A DNA stretch of 64,000 nucleotides, from NCBI GenBank assembly GCA_010094045.1, contig ML986593.1, positions 62,001 through 126,000 of the forward strand, given 5' to 3'. Both the position numbers and the translations under genes were made by a program. The notes beneath the pieces are model-generated. The model saw nothing but the letters and a program-made list of their open reading frames with translations, searched no databases and was not told where the DNA came from. Below, one piece after another: positions 37,801 through 49,751 of the stretch; position 1 is the first letter of the stretch, and each line of letters starts with the position of its first letter. Source of the stretch: Lojkania enalia (Eukaryota > Ascomycota > Dothideomycetes > Pleosporales).

Positions 37801-40118
37801 ACGGAACTGGTGGTTATGTTTCAAATTTCGACTTGCCACCACCTGATTGGGATTTTACACCGGAAAAGCACCTTTACGAGGCGCCTCCGAAATATACCGA
37901 ACGCGCAGTTACTGGAAAAGTGACAGAAGACGATATTCAGGCCGAGACCAATCGACGCACCGGCGATTCAAAAATTTATCTTTATTATGTCAGATCCGTT
38001 GGATGGATGGCAACGATCATCTTCGTCGTTTCCATCACAATTTTCATTTTTGGACAATCTTTTCCCAGTAAGTAAATACTTTAAATAGGGCCCAATGTCC
38101 AAATGTGTTGACCAAGTGCTTTTAGCATTGTGGGTAAAATGGTGGGCTTCATACAATGCAGAGTACCCCAACCAGCGACTCGGTTATTACCTCGGAATCT
38201 ATGCTATGCTTGGTGGGCTAGCATTGGTATTCTTGATTATAAGTTGCTGGTAAGCTGCATGGCTGCGCCACAAAGCAAAGGCATTGACTCTCCGACAGGC
38301 AACTAATTATCACGATGGTGCCTCGATCTGGTGTCAACTTTCATTGGAAGCTACTCACCACCGTACTGAAGTAGGTATCTTCTCTTTCATTGCCAAGCAG
38401 TAGCTAATAATGCGCTCGTTTAGTTCTCCAATGACGTTCTTCTCAACGACAGATACGGGAGTCACGATCAACAGATTCAGTCAAGATCTGCAGCTGATCG
38501 ACATGGAACTTCCTGTCGCAGCTTTGAACACGTTTGCAAGTAGGTACCCGAGTCCACCATGTACCCCTATATCGGATCGCTAATATGAGCCAAAAGCATT
38601 CGTTCTCTGCATCGGTCAGATGATCTTGATTGCGATCGCCTCTCCGTTCGCAGCGATCTCCTTCCCACTAGTTATCATTTCGGTATATCTGATTCAGAGA
38701 TTCTACCTTCGGACATCACGACAGCTCCGATTCCTTGACTTAGAGGCTAAGTCGCCTTTATACACTCAATTTACTGAGATGTTGTCTGGACTAGCAACCA
38801 TCCGTGCTTTCGGATGGCAATCACACCTAGAAGAAAAGGCCAAAGCACTGCTCGACCGCAGCCAGCGACCTTTCTATCTACTTTTTGCTGTCCAGCGCTG
38901 GCTTACACTAGTCTTAGACTTAGTTGTAGCAGGAATTGCTACGTTGCTGATTATCCTTGTCGTGGCATTAAGAGGAAGACTCAGTGCAGGATACGTTGGT
39001 GTTGCTCTTCTTAACGTCATCTTGTTTTCACAAAGCATTAAGCTCCTCGTATCTTTCTGGACTCAGCTCGAGACACACATTGGTAGCGTCGCAAGGATCA
39101 AGACGTTTACGACAGACGCTATTAGCGAAAATCTCGAAGATGAAGATCAAAGTCCACCGCCCAATTGGCCAGCTGAGGGAAGAATCGAGTTCAGAGATAT
39201 TACTGCTTGCTATCGGTACGTCCAGTAACGCTATCAATAAAACGTGTCTCGCTTATTGATATACTTAGACCATACGAGCCTGTTATTGAGAGGTTTTCCC
39301 TATCAATCGAGCCTGGAGAGAAGGTCGCAATCGTTGGGCGAACAGGGAGGTAGGTATTTCTAACTTTTTATCACGACATCTTATCTGATTACCTACATAG
39401 TGGTAAATCGTCGCTAGTGATGACTCTATTTCGCATGCTTGACCTGCGTCATGGTAGCATGCATATTGATGACGTTCCTCTGCACACGCTACCGCGCCAA
39501 ACCGTCCGTTCACGTCTTATCGGTCTTCCCCAGGATGCTTACCTGCTCCCTGGGTCTATTCGACTCAATGCAGATCCACTTAAGCAGTCTAATGACAGAG
39601 CAATTATGCAAGCACTAAAGGATGTGCAATTGTGGGACATTGTCGTATCAAAGGGAGACGAAAGCAAGTACGCGCATCCACTAGACGTGGATGTTGACGA
39701 TCTACACTTCTCAGAAGGACAGAAGCAACTATTCTGCATAGCCCGAGGTCTACTAAGGGCGGAAAAGAGCAGAGTGGTCGTCCTTGACGAAGCTACGTCT
39801 AGGTAAGCCCAAATCCCCAACGTCAATTATTACATCCACTGAAAGTTTCTACCTAGCTTGGACGCAGCGACCGATGCCCACATCCAAAAGTTACTGCGTT
39901 CAAAGTACGCATCCCATACCGTCATCGCAGTGGCGCACAAGCTCGATACTATCCTCGACTTCGATAAGGTTGCTGTCATGCATCATGGCCAGCTTGTGGA
40001 ATATGGTGAGCCTTATAGCCTCCTGGAAATGCAGGGCAGCTGGTTCAAGAATCTCTACGAGGATGTTTCGAGAGCGGAAGAACGTAATGAGGAGGACATC
40101 ATCGAGATTGCACAGTGA
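34855..40118 (+). CDS. ABCC/MRP-type ABC transporter (1488 aa), probable cluster exporter
   Basis: Full-length fungal ABCC pump. Fifteen exons join in frame: 34855-35079, 35137-35665, 35738-35964, 36015-36294, 36350-36583, 36631-37412, 37479-37641, 37717-38067, 38126-38249, 38299-38370, 38424-38539, 38597-39215, 39269-39349, 39401-39802 and 39857-40118. The order is TMD0, TMD1, NBD1, TMD2, NBD2. NBD1 has GPVGCGKSTL, LSGGQSQR and VLDDCLSGLD (Asp for the catalytic Glu, as usual in this family). Its H-loop position reads ASSSAKRLP, so the His appears to be Ser. NBD2 has GRTGSGKSSL, FSEGQKQL and VVLDEATSSLD. It is divergent from the NRPS and about as long as known ABCC proteins. It probably moves the peptide, or a conjugate, out of the cell or into vacuoles. 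The substrate is inferred from context only. Confidence 0.94.
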
Positions 40119-43100
40119 ATAATTTAAAATGCATATAAGCATGGGAATTCGGTTTGTCCATAGTATTCTCGATTTTAACGATAAAATTTCGGATTTCGGA
40201 GATATGTTTTTGCGTAAAATTTCTCTTTGCTATGTACTGTTGAAAAAAAAAAAAAAAAATTACCAAAAAGAAAGAAAATAAAAAATCGTGATTGTACATC
40301 GTATGTCTGAATAACTGAAGACATGCACATCACGAGGAAGTAAGTATGATTGGTCTCTTAGTGTAACCTGTAAAAATAAATTTGAATTCTTTTACTTAAA
40401 TGCTTATGATCAGCATATTCTACGGGCGGACAATATAAGCATCCGGGATGCTATTTAAGCCGTTGCAGACCGACTATTGCATATGCATGGGTAAACGACA
40501 GGAGCTGACGGTGAAATGACATGGCATCTTTTAATACGAGGTTGCAGTGGCTAGCGAGGATAATTGCTTGACTTTCCTCGTATGGTAGTGCTCGACACTG
40601 TTGTGTAATTTCCAAATATGCCGTGTCTCAGGTTAAGCTCCGAGGTCGGCATGAGGGGTTTTTGACGCTGAAGAGCAAATTACCGGATAGAAGGCAGATA
40701 TGGAATCTGAAGCCAGCTGCTGAATAATCTTACTAACGAAAATTTGCAGGTTGGCATCTCCGTCTGAGATTGTCTGTCATCAATATCTTGCCGATCAAAC
40801 AGTTGGCGGATTCATGAGCAACTTCTCTGCCGCAATGTTATCTTGGAAGGTTCGGGATTTAGAGAGCAATTTTTTTGTTTAAAACTCTTATAGTAGCTTC
40901 TAGAGTTCGAAAATGCCTTCTCAGTCTCGACCATAACAAATCCGTGGATGATCGAATAACATAAGTTAGGAGTAACTTTGGGCAAGAAGGCCCATTCTCC
41001 CTGAATGTACAGAGGAACTCCACGGTGCGAAGCGGTTAAATTATTAACGCCTAGAACTATTTTATAAACAGGATAAAACCTCAGGCGAGTATTCTCTATA
41101 AGTTATTAGTTCGGCAAGGATTTGATTACTGCGTATGCCAAGTCCATCGTGAATATATGCGACCAACAATTTTATAATATCTTCCTATAAAAAATCCCCT
41201 AAAGAAAATACGTGGAAGTTATCTCATTGCTTTTATAACAACTATCATTGTATGCTACGGACAAAATGAGGTTTTGGATTGGCGGCCAATACAGTAGCAG
41301 CTTACATTCACGCATTCTATGCATCTTTCTCGGCTATGTGCACGATTTTTGGCCTATAATAATGCAAAAATTATCCAGAATTTACCAATAAGTGTGTATA
41401 GCACCAGGCAGCGACCAATTCGGCAAAGTATCCTGTGCAGCATCGTTTAGCTTCATCATCGAACAACACGAGTACATTAGAATCCAGTCCTTTTGAGATG
41501 CTATCATAGTACTCCTCTTGACGCTTTTTTAGTAGGATGACAAAAACCTCCTAATCCGAGCGTGTTCGATTTGGGTAAGCTCCTCGTTCACGATGCATAT
41601 GCAGTGTCATCTACCCGTATCTTTGCGTGATTTGTTTGATAAAGTTGATATCGGCGAGACTTCGTTAATAAGCAAATCTACGATTCTACGGTTCTAAGTC
41701 GGAATTTATTGCTATTATCAGCATATAATTCGCTTAACTAATGTAAAAGCAAATGACTCGATCTCACATACATCGATCCCACGCTATGTTGGAAGAACAA
41801 ATGTACAGCTCCCATGTTCTCGATCTCGATATTTCTTTGTTACTATTGGTGGTGGAAGCCAGCAGACTAAAGAAAATTGATAGTGGCCGGATTGACTATG
41901 ACAATCCGTCCAATGCCCAAGGAAATCTAGAATTTCTTCGCAAATAGTCAGGATCAAGAAAAACCGGCTTATTTGCTAATGTTAATTGGATCATGAAATC
42001 ATTCACGCACCGCCACGTCACAGTCAGCGGTATCGCTTGAGGCAAGAAGCCTAGAGCCCTGTAGTGTTAATAACTAGTCTCGCGCGCGCACTAGATACAT
42101 GCTTCCATCGGGCAGTAACGTTCCGCTGCGTGATCATCACAGCGTAGCCGCGACATTATCTCGCATTGCCGCCCGATACAGCGACACAGGTGTATGTACG
42201 ACCACATTACCCGCTACATGTTCGCTACCACAACATGGCTGCTTGCTGGTACAACTGTTTACCTATAGATTGGAGCCGATGCGGTGACCCAGCTCTTGGC
42301 TTGATGGTATAGACAGGGACAGTGCGGTCAGTGTATTGCGATCATTTACGTTAGTCATCCCCGCCTCTTCAAGGCCAAATCGCATTTACCTTTTGCCTGC
42401 TCTTCATAGTCAAGGGCATGTTAAAGAGGAAATAAATTACCGTAGTTATTTATCTCAAGCTTTACGTTCTCCGCAGATTCCCTGAAAGCCACGTGTAGCA
42501 GTGAAGCTAAAATTGTCACATGAACCCAAATCACTGCATGGAAGAGGGCCTTCTGTGAAACCAGGCTCGAATCCATGCTATACCCGGTTACCAGGCTCTT
42601 CGAGTCCAGCCTCGCTTGCATGTCTTCCGTAACTCTGGTTTCTTTCCGCTCTCTTGCATGATCGGACGTTCTCTAACAGTTACACCGATCCCCTCCCCCT
42701 GACCCATATCTTATGTAAAAGCCACGTGAAGATATAACCTAGACCACGAAGATCCTCGCTTATCGGGGACCAAATAAGGCGTTCCACAGAGTCCTCGGCA
42801 GACTCTGGATTCGTCGGACAAGCCCCGGGCGAGATTGCGTCAACATGCTATGATAGGTTACTAATAGTATTAGGTAGGCCATGTGGGCGAACAACCCCGG
42901 TTCCACGTCAATATTCTGTGATTTGTTCTCTAAGAGCCTAGTTGAAGTAATATCCTTTGCGATATTGGTAGCACTGAAGGGGTCATAAGCATCCTCTCTG
43001 CGGCGTCTCGATCATAGATGGTGAGTAGAATTTTACATTTGGTTTTCAATTTGTTCTGATTTGCAACCGGTTAACTTTAGTCTTTCTGTTAATTTCTAGT

Positions 43101-44518
43101 GGCTAGGATAAAGCTTATCGTACCGTAATTTCGCCCCGAAAAGATTATACTAGCAGCTCGCCCCTTACTCTACTAGTTTATACTTTGACACAGGGAGAAC
43201 AGAATTGGAGCATTAATGTCTGAGGAATCGATACAATCAAATCCATTTAGAACCGAAATGAACCCTTCTTGTCAATTTCTTTATGTACCTAACACTACCT
43301 AAAGATTCTGATTTTCCTATACGCTGACATAAGCTAGCGTCATGTCACGTGGATGCATCCTTCACCGTGGAACGCGCTACCGGCATGTTTGTGCGCCCTA
43401 ATGATAAATATCTGTAAGCTCAGGTCACGTGCCTAATAAGGCCATGCAGCCCTCGACAAAGTAGTCTCATGAACCATATATTTCTCTACGGTATCTTAGA
43501 CCAAGAGGTCAGCAGATATACACTCCACACATATACACAATACCATTCAGTTCTCATACACACTTCCTTACAATATCAAAGACGGCTAGTATATTGAAGT
43601 AGCTCCTGATGATGCTTATTGTCAAAGCCTGTTGTAGCACGACTCCTCTATACCATTTGTTTTAGACCCATTTCCTACTTATCATTGAAGATGGAATCTT
43701 CTAATACATCAAATGAGGTTAACAATAGGTCGATATGGTTTAATAATCATGCTGAGAGCCCTAATTCCAGGATCATAAGAAGCTCCAGATAGGTGAATAC
43801 AGTGAAAGCCTAGGGGTTATTGTCCTTTATTCCCGATTACACTACGATTTTTCCGATTCGCCTGTCACTGTCTAAGATCTCCCTAATTTGGCTAGTTATT
43901 GACAACGTATAATGTGGTGAGATGCGAATCTTGTCTCAGGAAGGGAGATGAGGAACTGAACTGATTGATTCAGGATGGCCAGCGGGCCATATTTATGTAC
44001 ATAGAAAAGGTGTATATCAGCTGATATCCAGCGTGATATCGAGCGTGATATCGTACGACGATATCTGTACAACTTGGTAGACTTGCCAAAATCCCCATCA
44101 CATATAATAGTCCATTGTTTAGTCATTTACTAGCCAGTAAAACTGTAGAGTAGGGTAAGAGACCATTCAGTGAAGGAAACCATCTACGCAACCCAAGAAG
44201 TAGAATCACCACTTGCGCGGGTCCCTATACATAGTTCCTGTCAGCCCCTTGCCTCTCCCACGTAGCACAGAACTCCAAACTTAGCTTCGCAGCAACAACC
44301 ATGGGGTAGGGTCGCCCAACACTATACGTAAATTTCTACTAACTACCATAATAATGTCAAGCGAGGCAGGTCCGCAAACTCCGAATGCCCCCAAAAGCAG
44401 CCGGGGAGCACTCCGACGAAGCTACCAGGGCTAATCGCTCAAAACCAGCCCAAGCTTACAACTCGAATTACTCATTCCTATTCCTTCCCTCAGGTAAACA
44501 AACTATCCGTAGTCTACC
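40119..44518. other. Gene-poor AT-rich region downstream of the ABCC gene
   Basis: 4.4 kb with no supportable gene. It contains a poly-A run near 40243-40259 and short frames interrupted on all strands. It appears to mark the right boundary of the biosynthetic cluster. A short tandem repeat at 44015-44066 is listed separately. Confidence 0.55.
44015..44066. repeat. Short tandem repeat with GATATC in each unit
   Basis: Four consecutive units of 11-13 bases each end in GATATC (for example CAGCGTGATATC then GAGCGTGATATC). GATATC is itself a palindrome, so the array can also form small hairpins. No gene is attached to it. Confidence 0.7.
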
Positions 44519-45225
44519 GTGCTGCTCATATTCCGTCCGCTAAGCCGCGACATAGAGCTAAGAAACGCTACTCATGGACTATGCCACGAATCCGAGAAAG
44601 AATTTTCACTTCTCCAGAAGCGCACGTCGACGGCCCTGTACTATAATGCCCTGTACCAGTCTCCAAAACGCCAATTCTTTAGCCTCACACGGGTGTGTCG
44701 CCAACTACGCACCGAGTTCCGCGCTGCGATCTGCCACACGTTTTGAACGCCTTCTTGTTCTTACCAAGGGGGAATCTCGGAGCAGGCCGGCGGGTAGTGT
44801 GGTCTTGGATTGTCAACCCTTCTGGAGAGTCGTGGCTATTGATCTGCTGTTCCTTGTCGTCTTTCGCGAACGGTTGCCCAACTTCAGCATCTGCTTTGAG
44901 AGTGGGTCCATAAATCACGGGACAGATTTTAACAACATGTTTGTGGCCTATCAGGATTCTACTTGGTAGCTATATCTCCAGCGGGCCGTGACCAAGACCC
45001 TGGTGCGTATTCATGACACCAAGTGTTCGACAGCAATAATCTATGTCAAACCGGAATACACAAAGCCGTGGATGAAGCGCTGGATGGCTATAAATGAGGA
45101 TCACGAGGCCAGTAAAAGGTTAGGAGCAATTGGGTGTCCGGAGTAGGAGAACCTCGATTTCGACTTCTGCATTGATAAGAATTTCCGGGGCACGGAATGA
45201 GAACGTTGCATTAGGTGTTATGTAC
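44519..45225 (+). pseudogene. Decayed fungal hypothetical (F-box/2EXR-like family) gene
   Basis: Conserved-looking fragments lie in order on the plus strand but in shifting frames with in-frame stops. First is FFSLTRVCRQLRTEFRAA (about 44670-44730). A fragment with RLPNFSICFESG and GTDFNNMFVAYQD follows (to about 44967). After a stop come LQRAVTKTLVRIHDTK and YVKPEYTKPWMKRW (about 44972-45090), then ENLDFDFCIDKNFRGTE. The first motif is the VCRQLR-type core common in fungal F-box-like or 2EXR proteins. The order of fragments resembles a widespread fungal hypothetical family as I remember it. At least one frameshift and several stops make it non-functional. Family assignment is tentative; decay is seen directly. 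Confidence 0.6.
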
Positions 45226-46411
45226 AACTTTAGCTTCCGTATATGTATTATAGAAATCAAAATGATTAGGACAACTATATACAGCTTCAAGAGAGGACAT
45301 ACAGAACAGAAGGTCCTTATATATCATCGTGACTTGGGACACTCTGTCTTTTATAACTATTGGCCAAACTATACTTAAAAATATTACTACTCTATATCCT
45401 CAATATCGATACTAATCTACATCGGTTCTTCTCCTTTGCCCCCCTCCAAGACCACAATAAGATTTATCACACCCCCTCTCATCCTCTTCTATCAACACTC
45501 GTCGCCACTTCCATCAACTTATTTCATCCCTTCCCCTTAACAACCACTACCCATTCTCCCCGCTCCAAAGCAAGTAAAATCTTTCCAGCCCCAGTTCACT
45601 CCATCAAATTCCCGCAAATAAAGGGAGTCACCCCTCGCATCAAACCCCCATAACCTTCTTATTGCTCTCCCCATCAACTCCCACCACACACCCTCAAAAA
45701 ACCGACGACAGACCACTAACTTCAGACCTACTACCGCTAACCCAAACCTCCCGCAGTACCCAAGCTAAAAAGGGGTACAGCCCCACAACCTACATATGTT
45801 GTGCTTGATAAGGATACTACGGCATGTATAATGCACGCAGACACTTGCGTATATTATTAATATATAGTGTAAAGCATCTGGGCAGCTGAGAAGGAGGACT
45901 GGGTTGATTCATATCTATGGAGGATCAAGGCTATTTACACCGTCTGTCCTAAGTATCACATGATATCAGGGCTAGTCCATAATAGAGATTGTGCCATACA
46001 TATAACCTTACATATAATACTACACAACTCTGCACCAAGATATAAAACCACGGAAACGGGACTAGATAAATAGACTTATTCCTTATTCGTTCACATAAAA
46101 ACCTATTATTCCTTCTTCTATGGGTCGTTTCGATTCACTGTTTGATTGCGCATCCTAGGTACAATGCACAGATACATTTACTTCACGTAGGGGGCACATA
46201 TGCAAACAATTATCAATTCAGGCTTCGAAGTCTCGTGTTTACGCAGCACTATATAGGCCTTCACATCCAAGCCAACTATCAGAAACAGGACTTCGATAAA
46301 ATATCACAGGATAGAAAGAGACATCAGTGAGTACCTAGGGTATGCGAAACCAACGATCCACCACCCCCATCTTTCAATCCATCTACAAACCAGTCAGCCT
46401 CTACCAACAGC
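45226..46411. other. AT-rich intergenic region upstream of the kinase 3' end
   Basis: About 1.2 kb, partly C/A-rich on the plus strand (45430-45780), otherwise AT-rich. I see no gene or structured element. Confidence 0.5.
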
Positions 46412-47887
46412 CTACACAAACCTCCCGTTCCCAAACCCCCTCCTCCATTTATCTCCATCGACCCTCTCCCCCCTCCTCAACACCGTTCCCAACCACCGCT
46501 CAACATCAAACCCTACCTCACCGCCTAGCCTTCTCAATCTGCCCTCCCTCCCCCCCCCGTCCTCCCCGCACCCCACAAACTCCATCGGCGCACCCTGCTT
46601 CACTGCCTCGCGCCTCCGAAACACATTCCCGCCTAGACACTCATATGGACTACTTCCGATAATCACGTATAGCAGCGTGATGGCTAGGGCCCAGGTATCT
46701 GATTCAGGTGATGGGGATGGGGAAGGGGAGCTGCGTTGCAGTAGGTTCGGGTCCAGAAAGTCCCACGTGCCGCCGCCAAGCGGTGGTGAATTCTGCGAGG
46801 GATCCGGCGGAGGGAGGAGGGATAAGGAAGCGGAGCTGAAGTCTGAATAGACTGGCACTGGGGTACCGGAGGAAGGGGAGAGAGAGAGGAGGATGTTAGC
46901 GGGTTTGATGTCTGCGTGGACGCACAAGTTGGCGTGCAGCCAGAAAAGGCCGTCAAGTAGAGAGAGGGCGAGGGAAGGGAAGATGGCGGTTAGATGCGTC
47001 GCGCGGGACGGCTCAGGGAGTGGGTTCAGCGTAGTTGAGACGTAGGTTTCGAGGGTAGTGTCCAGGGCTTTGAGGACCAGGGCGCCGGTCCGCGTGTCCT
47101 GGCCGTAAAAAGGAGTGATGTGGGTGTAGGAATCCGGGAACCGGGAGAGGTAGGAGAGGATTTTGGCTTCTTGGGTCAGGACGAGTTTTGCGGATTTGAA
47201 GGCTGGGATTTTGATTGCGTAGGCGGTGGGGAGGTCCGGGATCCGGGCTTTCGAGATGGAGGATGTGCGGGATTTGACGGGAGTGATGGGTGGTGTTATT
47301 TCTGGACCGGCAGCAGCAGCGTTGGATGATGTAGGACATGTGGGCAGGCACGGTTTTGCGAGATAGACGTCGCTCCACAAGCCACTCCCTAGTGGCTTCC
47401 TCGGGTTTTCGACTTGGTAATCTGAGAGCCAAAATGGGAAATGTTTGAGCTCGGCGTTACCAGGCCTCTCGCTTTCGTCGATAGAGGGCTCGCACCTGCG
47501 ACTGCGGGTTGAAGATATCGAATCGCCAGGATGAAGGCTCGAGACGTATGCACTGGATGCCGAACTCGATTTCGAATGTGCGGGTCTAGTCGGCGTAGGT
47601 GGAGGTGTGATTGCGCCGCTCTCGTGCTGCATACTTATTCCTTCCGCTCCCACAGTGTATGATCTAGTCCGTGTGGGCGAGTCTGGTGGGCTTGAAAATG
47701 TTCTCAGACTATCCGGCCTCTTCTCTCCAATCCCCGGAACAGGGAGTGTGCTTTGCGGATGTGACATTGGAGTTTGCAATTGAATATGCGGCCTCGTTGA
47801 CTTTTGAGATTCAATGGGCGCTGAATATAAATGGGAATGGCCTTTGAATGGTAACGCGGTCCGTTGGGAGTCGTGCGGCTGATCCAT
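46412..47887 (-). CDS. Protein kinase-like protein, Wee1-reminiscent catalytic core (491 aa)
   Basis: Single-exon gene. The ATG at 47887 is chosen because the frame upstream of it has no ATG, and A stands at -3. The first 150 residues are Ser/Pro/Thr-rich and disordered-looking. The kinase domain follows: glycine loop LGSGLWSDVYLAK, an AIK lysine (AYAIKIPAFKS), catalytic loop VHADIKPANILL (Asp and Asn kept, Arg of HRD replaced by Ala), and YSDFSSA where DFG is expected. GTWDFLDPNLL stands in for the activation segment and APE, and SDTWALAITLL for helix F. The H-x-D-I-K-P-x-N form resembles the Wee1/Myt1 group, but I cannot place it firmly. It probably phosphorylates Ser/Thr; the DFG Gly to Ser change leaves activity open. 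It is unrelated to the peptide cluster. Confidence 0.8.
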   Translation of the reverse strand: MDQPHDSQRTALPFKGHSHLYSAPIESQKSTRPHIQLQTPMSHPQSTLPVPGIGEKRPDSLRTFSSPPDSPTRTRSYTVGAEGISMQHESGAITPPPTPTRPAHSKSSSASSAYVSSLHPGDSISSTRSRRCEPSIDESERPGNAELKHFPFWLSDYQVENPRKPLGSGLWSDVYLAKPCLPTCPTSSNAAAAGPEITPPITPVKSRTSSISKARIPDLPTAYAIKIPAFKSAKLVLTQEAKILSYLSRFPDSYTHITPFYGQDTRTGALVLKALDTTLETYVSTTLNPLPEPSRATHLTAIFPSLALSLLDGLFWLHANLCVHADIKPANILLSLSPSSGTPVPVYSDFSSASLSLLPPPDPSQNSPPLGGGTWDFLDPNLLQRSSPSPSPSPESDTWALAITLLYVIIGSSPYECLGGNVFRRREAVKQGAPMEFVGCGEDGGGREGRLRRLGGEVGFDVERWLGTVLRRGERVDGDKWRRGFGNGRFV

Positions 47888-49751
47888 TCTTGTTGAATGT
47901 TGCGTTTGGCAGACCACTACCAGCAAACGAGACAATCTATCCAGAGACTCTTGCCCTTCTAATGAACCCAAAACCTAACTCTTGTAATGCGAAAAGGAAA
48001 AAAAAAAAAAAAAAAAAGGGACCAAAAGTAACAGCGAGTATAATAAAATAAGTGGTAACAATGCGCAAAAGCTCAGACGATAAGAGAAGAAGCCGAAAAT
48101 GTGCGAAATGATGCTAGGCCGGGATGTGAAACCCTCAATACCTTCCCTATGTCCCCAACCTAATAAATATAACCCAACAGATAATCCTACAATGTCTACA
48201 ATGCAGCCCGACACAATACAAATCAAAGAAATAGCAACATGATTGTGAGAATTGCGAGCAGTGAGTGCGGGATGCGCGCGGAAAGCCCGCGATGGGATGG
48301 ACGCGAGTGCAGTGGGAAAAGCCGTTCGAGGCAACAGTCATACTAATAGTCGCATTCGACAGCGGATAAGACGTACATACACCTGCCGCAGCCAACCGCC
48401 GGGGCCCCAAACGGCACCTGTGGTGGACGTCTGATAACGGCCGTGCGCCTCGAATCTGCGAATAGCCATGGAAGGATGCTGGACCTTCGACACTCCAGAA
48501 TCACGGCTTCGGCCTCCGCGCTCCCGGTTCCTCTCGACCCACCAGCCTCGCCAACGTGGGGGATTCCATTGGCCGGTGTTCCCTGTTCACTGTCCGGTAC
48601 GAAGTATGCACTTGGCTTTCTGGACGACATTGCAGCGTCGCCACCATCGCCACCAGTGACGTCTCCGAAAGAACTTGGAGGTTCGCAGCGGGAGCTTATC
48701 TGCAGTAGCGCAGCCGCAGTCGCCCGTGATATGTACAGTAGCCAGGCTTGATAGCCTCCGTACATACCTAGAGCGAGTGGTCCACAGATCGTCCTAGTGG
48801 TCCATGCGCCTAGTAACGGATACCCTACTTTCGTAATACTGGCCTACTGTCGTACAACGTACCGCATAGCGCGCTAGGATATTCCGCCTTGCTAAACCCA
48901 TACACGAACGACGGAAATACCTCACCACCCCATCCACCTTCAATGCCCATAGAACCCCCCTCAATCTCTGCAAGATCCGATCAGCTGAAAAGCAAAGACA
49001 AAGTCTTACTTACCCGAGGCGACAATCCTCCATTAGCTAGGAACAATGCAACAGCCCGTCCCGTTGCCTGGAAGAATCCCCTATCGAGCCCAAACACCCG
49101 AAATTTGGCCTCGTGTCGCATAATGAGCCAGTGCCGGCCACCAACATCCGTATGACAAATTTTGCACAGCCAGGGTGATTACTTGTACCGCCTATTCAAT
49201 TCATCTACAAAGGCCCTATTTCTTCACGTACTTGGCTCCGTCTAAAGTAGCAATACAATACACCGCAAGCCAAGCACCTACCTAACTAAATTCACCAAAA
49301 CGCTACCACCTATCCGTCCCTAACATCTACCCCCCAAGTATGAAATGTCCCTCTCAGGAATATGTGCAACGGCCAATACAGAAAGTGTGCCGTGCAATGC
49401 AACCGACATGCCGCCACCCCCAAAAAAAATAAACAAAATGAAATGAAACTTGATAGATACCTAAAACCATAAGGTAATTACGCCCGTGACAAATGAGAAC
49501 CATAAAAGGAAAATAGAGGCACAAGAGGAAAATTATATAAATAGGTCCGCTCCTCTGAAGGAAATTTTGCTACCGCCAAAAAGCGGGCTTGGAGGGCCTC
49601 AAAAAACGCCATCTTTCATGTCTGGATTCCATGCGAAAATCGTGGAATTAAGTACGGGGAGGTTATGCACAAGCGCGAACGGATTACAAGGGCATTAGGG
49701 TCTCGAAGACCGCCGATCATACATGTCAATGATCTTCTCTTGCTCCTGGCG
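47888..49751. other. Intergenic region between the kinase and the FLC-like gene
   Basis: 1.9 kb containing the kinase promoter and the 3' region of the FLC-like gene. There is an A-rich run at 48000-48017. A 140-codon frame on the minus strand (48343-48765) overlaps a similar one on the plus strand. It has no recognisable domain and I do not call it. Confidence 0.5.

Noticed and set aside
45360..45653. 97-codon plus-strand frame
   Set aside because: It has a C/A-rich low-complexity composition, a non-ATG start and no domain.
48343..48765. 140-codon open frame on the minus strand, with a mirrored frame on the plus strand
   Set aside because: Both strands are open because the region is GC-rich. 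There is no recognisable domain, no supportive splice sites and no start context preference.
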